Positions 8,150-16,004 of a stretch of DNA of 64,000 nucleotides are shown here, piece after piece. Below the pieces are notes generated by a model. It did no database searches, was not told the origin of the DNA, and saw nothing but the letters and a program-made list of their open reading frames with translations. Source of the DNA: Palsa-513 sp050010595 (GTDB lineage Bacteria > Actinomycetota > Thermoleophilia > Solirubrobacterales > Solirubrobacteraceae); the NCBI GenBank assembly GCA_050010595.1, contig JBEKKS010000003.1, positions 124,001 through 188,000 on the forward strand. Direction: 5' to 3'. How positions within the stretch are numbered: the stretch's first letter is position 1; every line of letters starts with the position of its first letter. Both the position numbers and the translations under genes were made by a program.

Positions 8150-9102
8150 AGCCCGCTCGATTCACCGATCTGGATCGCGCGCTTGCCGCCATCGCGACCT
8201 GGCCGTCCGCGGTGGACCGCAACCTCGTCCGCGTACAACGTGACCGGCCCGGCAGCGCCGAGGCTGACAACGTCGCCGACCTTTACGGCAAGAAGATCTG
8301 CCGCGGTGATCTCGCGCGAGGCGACACGAGCCCGCAGCTCGATCGCGACCGCTCCGAGCGCCCTGCGCATCGCGCCGGCCGCTTGCGGATCCTCGACGCG
8401 AGCCGCCGCCTCGCGCGCGAGGAATGTGGCCGACGCCTGCTTGACCGCGGCGTGCGGGAGCATCAGGGTCAGCAGAAAGGTGTGCCTTGCAAGCCATGCC
8501 TCGATCGTGATCAGGACTGTCGGCTCGGCGAGCTGTGCCACCTGGATGCCGCGCGTGTCGACCTCGAGCGCCTCGAACGCAGCCGAGACATCGAACCACT
8601 GGTTCCAGACCAGCGAGAGTTGATCGATCAGCGCCCGCATCACGCCCTCCGTGAGCACTGCGTCGACCTCGGTCAACTTGCGGTCGTTAGCCGGGCCGGT
8701 GTCGGCGCCACCGCACATGCGCTCGATCAGGGTGAGCACGAAGACGCGCTCGAGGGCCATCACGAGCTGGGCGCCGTCGGCGCCAAGGCGGATCACAGCG
8801 AAGATCGTGTCGCTCTCGGTCTCGCGGACCGCGTTTGCCCAGGTGAGCTGGCGGACGTCGAGCACCTCGAAGTCGACGGGCGTTCGCGCCTCGCCGCTCA
8901 GCGCCGTCGAGGCGTTGCGACAGAAAGCCTCATGAGCGCGGCGCATCCGGCGCTCCTGTTCCTTCGAGAACGTATTGGGTCGCGAGAAGTCGACCGTACG
9001 TACGCGCCGGCGAAGCCGCGTCCGGCGCGCCCCCGGCGCGCCCGAGCCGGCCTGGCCGCCGAAGAGAGCTTCGATCTGCGTCTCGTCGAGTTGCTCGCTC
9101 AT
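8146..9102 (-). CDS. fliM: Flagellar motor switch protein FliM
   Basis: C-ring protein that binds CheY-P and sets rotation direction. The N-terminal LDETQIEALFGG matches the CheY-binding peptide (usual core LSQxEIDALL), followed by a basic stretch and YDF/DFSRPNTFSKEQERRMRRAHE. The middle CheC-like domain includes MCGGADTGPANDRKLTEVDAV-type residues, and the C-terminal SpoA region RVASREITAADLLAVKVGD. 318 aa, normal length. ATG overlaps cheD's stop by 4 bp. Confidence 0.93.
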   Translation of the reverse strand: MSEQLDETQIEALFGGQAGSGAPGARRTRLRRRVRTVDFSRPNTFSKEQERRMRRAHEAFCRNASTALSGEARTPVDFEVLDVRQLTWANAVRETESDTIFAVIRLGADGAQLVMALERVFVLTLIERMCGGADTGPANDRKLTEVDAVLTEGVMRALIDQLSLVWNQWFDVSAAFEALEVDTRGIQVAQLAEPTVLITIEAWLARHTFLLTLMLPHAAVKQASATFLAREAAARVEDPQAAGAMRRALGAVAIELRARVASREITAADLLAVKVGDVVSLGAAGPVTLYADEVAVHRGRPGRDGGKRAIQIGESSGL

Positions 9103-9623
9103 GGCGCCGTCACCTCCCGGGCCGATCGGCCGGGGGACGCGTAGAGCTCGTTGTCGGAGGCCCCCGCCTCGCGCAGTGAAACCACGCCGGCGAGAACGCG
9201 GACGCTCCGTCCGATCGAGCCGCCGGTGGCGGTGGCGCGAATCGGTATTCCTGCGTGCCCGAGCGACGCGGTAACGACGCTCACGTTGGCCGCGCCGATG
9301 TCGAGCTGGGAAGGGCGCGCGAACGAGAACATGCGCGCGCCGCCGACAACGACGGCTTCGATCGCCTCACGCACGGCGCCGAGGTTCGTCAGCGCCGCCA
9401 GTAGCGTGGCGACGGCAGTGTCGCCGTAGCGACCGGGCTGGCTCAGCGGCTTGTGCGCCGGATGTTGCGGGAAGACGACATGGGCCATACCCGCTACGGC
9501 GCGCGCGCCGTCGAGCAGCACGAGGCCGACGCACGAGCCCAGTCCGATCGTTGTCAGAACCTCGGTCGGGGTACCAGTCACGGCGTATTCGCCCATGCGC
9601 ACAAAGACCTCCTGCCGGCTCAC
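9099..9623 (-). CDS. cheD: Chemoreceptor glutamine deamidase CheD
   Basis: Deamidates receptor glutamines and binds CheC. The catalytic Cys is in LTTIGLGSCVGLVLLD (near residue 30), the His in VAGMAHVVFPQH, and the partner Thr/Ser region in FSFARPSQLDIGAANV. 174 aa. The GTG at 9623 overlaps cheC's stop by 4 bp. An internal GTG at 9602 sits 5 nt after AGGAGG and could be used instead. Its neighbour cheC is the usual functional partner. Confidence 0.93.
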   Translation of the reverse strand: MSRQEVFVRMGEYAVTGTPTEVLTTIGLGSCVGLVLLDGARAVAGMAHVVFPQHPAHKPLSQPGRYGDTAVATLLAALTNLGAVREAIEAVVVGGARMFSFARPSQLDIGAANVSVVTASLGHAGIPIRATATGGSIGRSVRVLAGVVSLREAGASDNELYASPGRSAREVTAP

Positions 9624-10207
9624 GAACCGAACATGCGATCGAGGATGTCGCCAACCCCGCCGCTCGTCGGGATGAACATGACCGTCGGCGAGCAGAGCTG
9701 GCTAGCCACCGACAGAGTCGACTCCAGCACGAGCACTTCCTCGTCGTGGACATCGACCAGCAAAGCGTCGGTCAACGACACAGCGAGCATGTCGCGCACC
9801 ATCTCGGGCGGTGCGGGCTCGAGCCTGAGTCCGGTCATCGCCACCAGTGCCCCCAAATATGAGGCGCCGAGGATATTGCCCATTTCGACCAGTGCGGAGT
9901 CGCCGACCTCGGTGTGCAGCTCGACGCCCATGAGGCGGCTGGCGGCATCCTCGGTGGATGGCTGCATAACCATCAGAACAACCGCATCGAGGTCCCCACA
10001 GACCGGGATCAAGATACTCGTGACGATCATCTCGCCCGGTCCCGCTTCCTCGATCGCGTCGGCAAGCAGCATTGCGCGGGCGCTCGAGGTGCTGACATCG
10101 ACTGGAGTGCCGATCAGCGCCGATAGGGCGGTAGCCGCGGTGCTGGAGCCGATGTTCGCGATTTCCGCCAGCGCGTCCAGCTGCACGTCAGTGTACGTGG
10201 CGCCCAT
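9620..10207 (-). CDS. cheC: CheY-P phosphatase CheC
   Basis: 195 aa, consisting of two CheC repeats with both active-site motifs: LAEIANIGSSTAATALSALI near the start and LVEMGNILGASYLGAL in the second half. Each carries the E-x2-N pair used for CheY-P hydrolysis. CheD stimulates this family. The ATG at 10207 has a clear GGAAAGGAG ribosome binding site 4 nt upstream; a longer in-frame opening running into cheA is not needed. A 55-bp gap separates it from cheA. Confidence 0.93.
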   Translation of the reverse strand: MGATYTDVQLDALAEIANIGSSTAATALSALIGTPVDVSTSSARAMLLADAIEEAGPGEMIVTSILIPVCGDLDAVVLMVMQPSTEDAASRLMGVELHTEVGDSALVEMGNILGASYLGALVAMTGLRLEPAPPEMVRDMLAVSLTDALLVDVHDEEVLVLESTLSVASQLCSPTVMFIPTSGGVGDILDRMFGS

Positions 10208-10262
10208 TAGGCTCCTTTCCATCGGTGACTTGCTTTCTTGCAAGGTCCTATCTGCCTGGGTT

Positions 10263-12272
10263 CTAGGCTGCGATCGCATACGAAGTGCCCTCCTCGCCGG
10301 CGACGACCTGGGCCAGCGCCTCGCAATCCACGATCAGCGCAATCGCTCCCTCTGCGAGCACCGCGCCCGCCGAGACCGGACGGCTCAGCTCGAGCTCAGG
10401 CGGCAAGGGCCGCGTAACCAGCTCGCGCTGTCCGATCAGCTCGCCGACCGCGATGCCGAGCTGCGTCTCGCCCGAGCGGACGATCACCGCGTGCTCGGCC
10501 GGCGCGGTCGCCGCACACCCGGCGAGCACGCGCGCACCGTCGCAAAGCGGCACAACGCCGTCGGGCAAGACGATCATCGCCTGCCCGGCTGCCATGCGAA
10601 CGTTGTGGTCGGCTAGGGCAAGCGTCCATTCGACGCGGTCGAGCGGCACAGCGAACGGCTGGCCAGCGACCTCGACGAGCAGCGCGGAGGTGATCGCGAG
10701 AGTGAGTGGTAGACGAATCTCGGCAACGGTGCCGACGCCGGCGGTCGACTGCAGCGTCACGTCGCCGCCGAGCGCGCGTACGGCGTCGCGAGCCGCATCG
10801 AGGCCGACGCCTCGTCCGGAGATGTCGGTCCGCTCCTTCGCGGTCGAGAAGCCCGGACGGAAGAGCAGCTCGATCGCCTGTTCAACCGTCAGATCGCCCG
10901 CAGGGACCGCGAGGCCATTCCTGCGCGCCCGCGCGGCCACCTTCGCCGGGTCGACGCCGCGGCCATCATCCTGAACGCGGATGACCACGCCCCCACCCGC
11001 TTGGCGGGCCGAGATCGCAAGCGTTGCCGCGGGCGGCTTGCCGGCGGCGACGCGCTCCTCGCTCGTTTCGAGCCCGTGGTCGATCGCATTGCGCACGAGA
11101 TGGACGAGCGGGTCCCCGAGCGAGTCGACAACCGAGCGGTCGAGCTCCGTGTCAGCGCCGGTGAGGCTCAGCTCGACTTCCTTGCCAAGCTTGCCGGCGA
11201 CATCGCGTACAAGACGGGGCAGGCGCGCGAAGACCGCCTCCACCTCGATCATCCGAACCTTCATCACCATCGTGCGAAGCGCCTGCGACGTTCGCTCGAG
11301 CTCCTGCATGGCCTGGGCGATTCCCGGCACGTCGGCTTGCGCCACGAGTGCCGCGAGCTGCGTGCGATGGACAACGAGCTCCCCCATGTAATGCATCAGC
11401 TGGTCGAGACGCTCCGCGTCGACGCGCACGGTGCGCGAGCGCGCGAGGTGCGAGCCCCCCGCCTGGTGCGCCGGCCCCGACGGGCCGGCGGCGCTCTCCG
11501 GGCCCGCTTGATCGGAGCCGTCGGGCTGAGCCGTAATTGCGCTGGCCGCAACGTCCACAGCCCGCTCGGCAGCCGCGACTGGCGCCGCGCCGCGCATCAG
11601 CTTGACGCTCTTCACGCCATCGATCTCGTCGGCAACGCTGGTGATGTCCGCGAGCGTGGCGTCCGCAACGCAGACCAGCTCGACCCGCGTCTCGGTCCAG
11701 CCGTCGAGGTCATCCTCGGTGGGCTCGGAGGCGACCAGCAGACCACGCTGACGCAGCGTGCTGATGAGGATGTAGGCAAGGACTGCGCGCATCTGCGTGT
11801 CCGGGTTGAAGTCGACGCGGAACGCCGACAACCCTTCCTCCGTGTGCACCAGCGCCGCGGCCGGCCGCGTTGACTGCGCGCTTCTCGTGTCGGGCGCTCT
11901 GACCAACGAGCGTACGCGCGGTATCAGCGGCTCGGGGTCGATGCTCTCCTGGCCGTCGCGCTCGATCGCGTCGAGTGCGTCGGAGAGGACGTCGAGGCAT
12001 TCGAGCACGATGTCGATCGCGGCGTGCTCGATCCCACCGCGGCGCTGGCGGATGAGCTCGAAGACATCCTCCAGCTCGTGCGTAAGCCGCGCCATGCCGT
12101 CAAAGCCCATCGTGCCGGCCATGCCCTTGACCGAATGCACCACGCGGAAGATGGCGTCTACGCCGGCAGCGTCATCCGGGTTCTTCTCGAGCGCGACGAT
12201 CGCGAGGTTGAGCTCTTGGAGATGCTCACGGCACTCCGCGACGAACATCGGCAGGTATTCACCGGGATCCAT
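10263..12272 (-). CDS. cheA: Chemotaxis histidine kinase CheA
   Basis: 669 aa. P1 phosphotransfer domain with the phospho-His at residue 46 (AIFRVVHSVKGMAG); a P2 CheY/CheB-binding region near 150-250; a Gly/Pro/Ala linker; the P3 dimerisation helix (MHYMGELVVHRTQLAALV); P4 kinase domain with HLVRNAIDHGLE (N box), VQDDGRGVDP (G1) and SGRGVGLDAARDAV (G2); and the CheW-like P5 at the end. The ATG overlaps the cheR stop by one base (TGATG). Confidence 0.96.
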   Translation of the reverse strand: MDPGEYLPMFVAECREHLQELNLAIVALEKNPDDAAGVDAIFRVVHSVKGMAGTMGFDGMARLTHELEDVFELIRQRRGGIEHAAIDIVLECLDVLSDALDAIERDGQESIDPEPLIPRVRSLVRAPDTRSAQSTRPAAALVHTEEGLSAFRVDFNPDTQMRAVLAYILISTLRQRGLLVASEPTEDDLDGWTETRVELVCVADATLADITSVADEIDGVKSVKLMRGAAPVAAAERAVDVAASAITAQPDGSDQAGPESAAGPSGPAHQAGGSHLARSRTVRVDAERLDQLMHYMGELVVHRTQLAALVAQADVPGIAQAMQELERTSQALRTMVMKVRMIEVEAVFARLPRLVRDVAGKLGKEVELSLTGADTELDRSVVDSLGDPLVHLVRNAIDHGLETSEERVAAGKPPAATLAISARQAGGGVVIRVQDDGRGVDPAKVAARARRNGLAVPAGDLTVEQAIELLFRPGFSTAKERTDISGRGVGLDAARDAVRALGGDVTLQSTAGVGTVAEIRLPLTLAITSALLVEVAGQPFAVPLDRVEWTLALADHNVRMAAGQAMIVLPDGVVPLCDGARVLAGCAATAPAEHAVIVRSGETQLGIAVGELIGQRELVTRPLPPELELSRPVSAGAVLAEGAIALIVDCEALAQVVAGEEGTSYAIAA

Positions 12273-13078
12273 CAGACCTTCCGATAAGTGAATGGGTAGA
12301 TGAGCTCGAGGCCGTAATCGGCGTGATCGATGATCCGCTCGGTTGAGCCGATCATCAGGCAGCCGCCCTCGCGCAGCGCACCTGCAAGCTTGCGGTGAAG
12401 GCGTACACGGCTTTCATCGGTGAAGTAGATGACGAGGTTGCGGCAGGTGATGAGGTCATATGTGACCGCCGGCGCAGGGCATTCGAGGAGGTCCTCGACC
12501 TTGAACTCAGCCAGCGCCATCAGCTCCGGGACGACTTGCCACCCGTCCGCGGTGCGTGTAAACCAGCGCTCGACCGAGTGCGGCGGGACTGAGCGCAGGT
12601 CGGCCTCGCTGAAGCGCCCCTCGCGCGCGCGCTCGATCATCCGGGCGTCGATATCGCTGCCATGGATCTCGACCGCCACAGACCGCGCGACCTCGCGGCA
12701 GATCGCGGCGAGCGTGTACGCCTCGGCGCCGTAGGAGCAGCCCGCGCTCCATGCTCGGATCCGGCCGCGCTTTACCAGCTGCGGTATGACCTGCGTGGCC
12801 AACGTCTCCCACTGCACAGGATTGCGCCAAAGCTGGGAGACATTGATCGTCATGCGATCAAGGAAGAGATCGAGCTCGACGCGGTCGCTCGCGAGCAGGG
12901 CGAGGTAGTCGAGCAGGGTCGTCTTGCCACGGCGCTCGGCGAAGCTGCGCAGCCGCCGCTCCATCTGGGCCCGCTTGTACAGGGCTAGGTCGATGTGGCA
13001 GAGCCGCAGGATTCCGGCACAGAACGCGAGATACTCGTCGCCATCGGGCAGCGGGCTGACGTTGGCCGCGAGGCTCAT
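12272..13078 (-). CDS. cheR: Chemoreceptor glutamate methyltransferase CheR
   Basis: SAM-dependent methylation of receptor glutamates. 268 aa with the helical N-terminal domain (YLAFCAGILRLCHIDLALYK), WSAGCSYGAEAYTLA as SAM motif I, HGSDIDARMIERAREG for motif II, and DLITCRNLVIYFTDE, the CheR signature. It starts with an ATG that overlaps the cheB stop by 4 bp. Confidence 0.95.
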   Translation of the reverse strand: MSLAANVSPLPDGDEYLAFCAGILRLCHIDLALYKRAQMERRLRSFAERRGKTTLLDYLALLASDRVELDLFLDRMTINVSQLWRNPVQWETLATQVIPQLVKRGRIRAWSAGCSYGAEAYTLAAICREVARSVAVEIHGSDIDARMIERAREGRFSEADLRSVPPHSVERWFTRTADGWQVVPELMALAEFKVEDLLECPAPAVTYDLITCRNLVIYFTDESRVRLHRKLAGALREGGCLMIGSTERIIDHADYGLELIYPFTYRKV

Positions 13079-14139
13079 CGATCAAGCTCCGCGAGAATCG
13101 CTTCGGGCAGCATGCTGAGGTCGTACTCGCCATCGGCAAGACCGGCCTGTGCGACGACGCGCGGCATCCCGTGCACTACGCAGCTGGATCGCGCCTCAAC
13201 GATCACGCGCCCACCTGCCTCGCGCACGGCCTGCGCTCCTTCAAGCCCGTCGCGACCCATGCCCGTCATCACGACGAGCACTGTCCGCTCGCCCCAGACC
13301 GCGGCCGCGTCACGGATCGTGATGTCGGCGCGCGGCCGCAGGCCGCCGACCGGCGGCTCATCGCTCAGGCTGATGACGCCCCCGGCACCGACGCGCATGT
13401 GGTGACCACCCGGCGCGAGCAGCGCGTGCCGACCGTCGATCCGCTCGTTGCCGCGTGCCTCGTTGACGGTCAGGGGGGAGGAAGAATCGAGACGGCCGGC
13501 GAGTGAAGCCGTGAAGCCGACGGGCATGTGCTGGACGATCAGCGCGCCATCGCCGAGCGGCGAGGGCAGCTTCGGCAGCAGCTCTGCGAGCGCACGCGGC
13601 CCGCCTGTGGAACAGGCGATCACGACGATCCGCTGCGCACCGCTTGGCGTCTTTCCCGCCGGCAGCGAGGGAGCCGGCACGTGCCGAGCCCCGGTCCGCG
13701 CGTGGCTACCGTTCTTGGCGGGGGCAATGCCCGGACGGGCCAAGCGGGCAAGCTCGACGCGATCGACGAGCTGGTGGGTGAAGTCGTCCAGCTCGCCGCG
13801 GCTTGTCGGCTTCGCGACGAGCTCGAACGCGCCCTCTGCGAGCGCATCCACCGCACGCGCACCGGCAGCCGCCGAAAATGCGGACACGACCACAACCGGG
13901 ATCGGCAGGCTGCGCGAGCGCAGCTCTTGCAACACCGAGACGCCATCGCGACCCGGCATCGCCAGGTCGAGCGAGAGCACGTCCGGCGCCAGGCTCTCGC
14001 ACAATGCGAGCGCCTCGTCACCGTCTGCCGCCTGCCCGACGACCTCGATCCCCGACTCGCGCAGCGCAGAGCTGAGGACACTGCGCATCAGCGCCGAGTC
14101 GTCGGCGATGACGACGCGGGTTGCCGCGAGCGTTGCCAT
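13075..14139 (-). CDS. cheB: Chemoreceptor methylesterase/deamidase CheB
   Basis: 354 aa. An N-terminal receiver (VVIADDSALMRSVL, then DVLSLDLAMPGRDGVSVL) is joined by a linker to the CheB methylesterase domain with the Ser nucleophile (VVIACSTGGPRALAELL), His in VQHMPVGFTASLAGRLD, and Asp region VMTGMGRDGLEGAQ. Reverses CheR methylation when phosphorylated by CheA. 4 bp separate it from cheW. Confidence 0.95.
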   Translation of the reverse strand: MATLAATRVVIADDSALMRSVLSSALRESGIEVVGQAADGDEALALCESLAPDVLSLDLAMPGRDGVSVLQELRSRSLPIPVVVVSAFSAAAGARAVDALAEGAFELVAKPTSRGELDDFTHQLVDRVELARLARPGIAPAKNGSHARTGARHVPAPSLPAGKTPSGAQRIVVIACSTGGPRALAELLPKLPSPLGDGALIVQHMPVGFTASLAGRLDSSSPLTVNEARGNERIDGRHALLAPGGHHMRVGAGGVISLSDEPPVGGLRPRADITIRDAAAVWGERTVLVVMTGMGRDGLEGAQAVREAGGRVIVEARSSCVVHGMPRVVAQAGLADGEYDLSMLPEAILAELDR

Positions 14140-14143
14140 CGAC

Positions 14144-14596
14144 CTAGACGGCGTCGGCGAGCGCGTCGCTCTCGAAGATGCTCTCGCTCGCCAGCAGCAC
14201 GATCAGTCGCTCTTGCACCTTCGCAATGGCGTGGGCGCCGTGCCCACCCGCCACGCGCAAGCTCTCGACATCGCTGTCGTCGACGGTCAGCACCTCGGTG
14301 ACGTCATCGACGACGAACCCGACAGTGTGCTCGCCGGCCTCGACGACGATGATCTTTCCCCCCCGCCCATCGCCACCACGAACGCCAAGGCGCCGCGCGA
14401 GGTCGCAGACGGGGATGATCTTTCCGCGTAGAGAGATGACGCCGAGGATCCATTCGGCATCTGAGGCCACGCTGCGCGGCTCGACGTAGCGGATGATCTC
14501 CTGCACTTCCCCGATTGCCAGCGCGTACTCCTCCGTGCCAAGGCCGAACACCACGATCTGGCGCCTGTCGTGGCTGACGTTTTCGGTCGGGCTCAT
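14144..14596 (-). CDS. cheW: Chemotaxis coupling protein CheW
   Basis: 150 aa, a single CheW domain linking receptors to CheA. VFGLGTEEYALAIGEVQEII, WILGVISLRGKIIPVCDLAR and HTVGFVVDDVTEVL are the family's core strands. The ATG has AGGGAG 5 nt upstream and overlaps the stop of a short upstream ORF by 4 bp. Confidence 0.94.
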   Translation of the reverse strand: MSPTENVSHDRRQIVVFGLGTEEYALAIGEVQEIIRYVEPRSVASDAEWILGVISLRGKIIPVCDLARRLGVRGGDGRGGKIIVVEAGEHTVGFVVDDVTEVLTVDDSDVESLRVAGGHGAHAIAKVQERLIVLLASESIFESDALADAV

Positions 14597-14766
14597 CGTG
14601 ACTCCCTGTAGGCCTGCGGAACAGCCACTGGCCGCCTGGCCGCCCTGCCGCGTAGCGCCAGCGCAAGACGCGCGCGCCCGGCGCCGGCGGCATGGGCAAG
14701 CACGACCGACCCGCTCGCGACGCTAAGCGGAATCCGGTTGCGCTTGTACGACCCTGTGGACTTCAA
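14593..14766 (-). CDS. Small basic ORF coupled to cheW
   Basis: 57 aa, unrecognised. It starts with TTG placed 7 nt after a perfect AGGAGG and ends in ATGA overlapping the cheW start, which argues for translation. The product (starting MKSTGSYKRNRIPL) is basic with an Ala/Gly/Val-rich middle and no recognisable domain. It could be a real small protein, or a leader that delivers ribosomes to cheW. A longer frame to 14853 exists but lacks such a start signal. Confidence 0.45.
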   Translation of the reverse strand: MKSTGSYKRNRIPLSVASGSVVLAHAAGAGRARLALALRGRAARRPVAVPQAYRESR

Positions 14767-14924
14767 GTTGATGCCTCCTGGTGGCGGCGTCGGAGCGCAT
14801 GACGGCGGCTCCTGATCGCTTTCATCGGCAGTCCGAAGCGTTGCTGTAGTCACGCAACGGCAAGCTGCGCCAGCCGCCGGCGCGGGGCCGACAGCCAGGA
14901 GGTTGGAGGCTTACCGGCGCGCGA

Positions 14925-15152
14925 TCAGTAGGCGTGCAGCGCGGCCTGCTCTTGCGCTGTCGGGAACGCCCATACTGCGCGCGTCCGGCGCTCCGCGCGA
15001 AAGACGAGACGCAACTGCTGCGGCGGGCGCAAGCCGTCCGGATGGTCCGGGCGAAATGCCGCGCAAGGCTCCGGCTCCGGCAGCGCACAGAGCTGGTGGC
15101 AGCCAAAGAAGCATTCTTCACAGCTCGGCTTGCGAGCAGCGCTACGAGCCAC
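14925..15152 (-). CDS. Small cysteine-rich protein
   Basis: 75 aa from a GTG preceded by GAAAGG at 5 nt. The N-terminal third has five cysteines in KPSCEECFFGCHQLCAL and PEPCAAFRPDHP, a metal-binding pattern. The rest is a compact basic segment ending AVWAFPTAQEQAALHAY. The frame stays open upstream to 15218. I do not recognise the family; a zinc or Fe-S site is inference from spacing. It lies just upstream of the motility operon on the same strand. Confidence 0.5.
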   Translation of the reverse strand: MARSAARKPSCEECFFGCHQLCALPEPEPCAAFRPDHPDGLRPPQQLRLVFRAERRTRAVWAFPTAQEQAALHAY

Positions 15153-15506
15153 GACGACCTTTCGGTTCTGGGACGGACGACGACCGCGGGCATCAAACCA
15201 AGAGCGTGCCGAGGGCACAAGGCGGCTTCCCGCAAATGCCGAAGAAAACGATTTTGCACCCGGAAAAGGCCTGCAAATCAGCCCTAACTTAAGAATGGCA
15301 CTGTAAGCTTACGGCGATACCTTTCGGTTTCGGCGCAATTTGGTCGCAACGACAGCAGCACCACGAGCCCGATCGCGACGCCGCCCCAAAGCCCGCAGGA
15401 TTCGTGTCACAGCACTAGGAGCGCGCAGCGCGCAACCTATAATGTGTTGAAGTCGAATTAAGGTGCGCTTTAGCGCAGGAGGGCAACCACGAAAGGTTGA
15501 AATACG
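15153..15506. other. Intergenic region between divergent units
   Basis: No gene seen. It should hold the promoter of the minus-strand Cys-rich/motility side and that of the plus-strand AT-hook gene. The plus-strand part contains TATAAT at 15438-15443 and two short GC palindromes (GCGCGCAGCGCGC near 15421-15433 and GCGCTTTAGCGC at about 15465-15476) flanking the likely transcription start. A plus-strand ORF at 14903-15292 has no start signal and is judged noise. Confidence 0.4.
15438..15443 (+). promoter_or_regulatory. -10 box TATAAT of the AT-hook gene
   Basis: A perfect TATAAT, rare in this GC-rich sequence, about 64 nt before the start codon. The -35 region is poor. The downstream palindrome GCGCTTTAGCGC would fall in the early transcript, where it could be an operator or hairpin. 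Confidence 0.4.
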
Positions 15507-15896
15507 TTGAGTGATTTTCTGGAAACCAAGCGCAAGGAGATCGCCGCGAGGCTGCGCGAGCTGGAGCCTTTCGTAGAGGAGTACCGCCAGCTCGAGGCTG
15601 CTGCAACGGCACTGGCCGGCCTACCCCGTACGCCGGCCGCGGCCAGCGGGCAACGTGGACGGCCGCGCCGCGCAGCGAGCGGTAGCGGTACAGCACCCAG
15701 GCGGCGTGGGAGGCCGCGCGGGAGCGGCACACGTGCACTGCAAGCACTCGAGCTGGTCAAGGCGCAACCCGGCATCTCTACGGGTGAGATCGCCTCCGCA
15801 ATGGGGATCAAACAGAACTACCTGTATCGCGTGCTGCCCGGGCTCGAGCGCGACAAGAAGGTCGCGAAGCGCGGCCGCGGTTGGTTCCCGAGCTGA
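15507..15896 (+). CDS. AT-hook plus winged-helix-like DNA-binding protein
   Basis: 129 aa. An N-terminal coiled-coil-like helix (FLETKRKEIAARLRELEPF) precedes two AT-hook cores in a basic linker (GQRGRPRRA and RRRGRPRGSG). The C-terminus looks like a winged helix-turn-helix (ALELVKAQPGISTGEIASAM, then NYLYRVLPGLERDKKVAKRG). It probably binds DNA as a regulator or nucleoid protein. The start is TTG with GAAAGG about 10 nt upstream; the frame has no ATG nearby. It stands alone between divergent units. Confidence 0.65.
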   Translation: MSDFLETKRKEIAARLRELEPFVEEYRQLEAAATALAGLPRTPAAASGQRGRPRRAASGSGTAPRRRGRPRGSGTRALQALELVKAQPGISTGEIASAMGIKQNYLYRVLPGLERDKKVAKRGRGWFPS

Positions 15897-15903
15897 GCCA
15901 ACT

Positions 15904-15941
15904 CGTCGGGTCGTGCGGGAGTCACTCCCGCATCCCCGACG
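15904..15941. terminator. Hairpin downstream of the AT-hook gene
   Basis: Outer arms CGTCGGG / CCCGACG (15904-15910 and 15935-15941) enclose an inner GCGGGA-gtcac-TCCCGC hairpin. It lies 8 bp after the stop codon, in the convergent gap before mdh. Confidence 0.45.
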
Positions 15942-15957
15942 CAGACCGGACGCGGGC

Positions 15958-15992
15958 AACGTGGGGCGCGCCAGAACCGCGCGCCCCACGTT
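15958..15992. terminator. Bidirectional 14-bp-stem hairpin terminator
   Basis: AACGTGGGGCGCGC, a 7-nt loop, then the exact reverse complement. It is placed between the convergent 3' ends of the AT-hook gene and mdh. There is no long U tract, as expected for many high-GC terminators. Confidence 0.6.
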
Positions 15993-16004
15993 CCCCACAG
16001 CGAG

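Noticed and set aside
14903..15292. Plus-strand 129-codon frame upstream of the AT-hook gene
   Set aside because: No ribosome site and composition typical of noise; the opposite strand has the Cys-rich ORF with a start signal.
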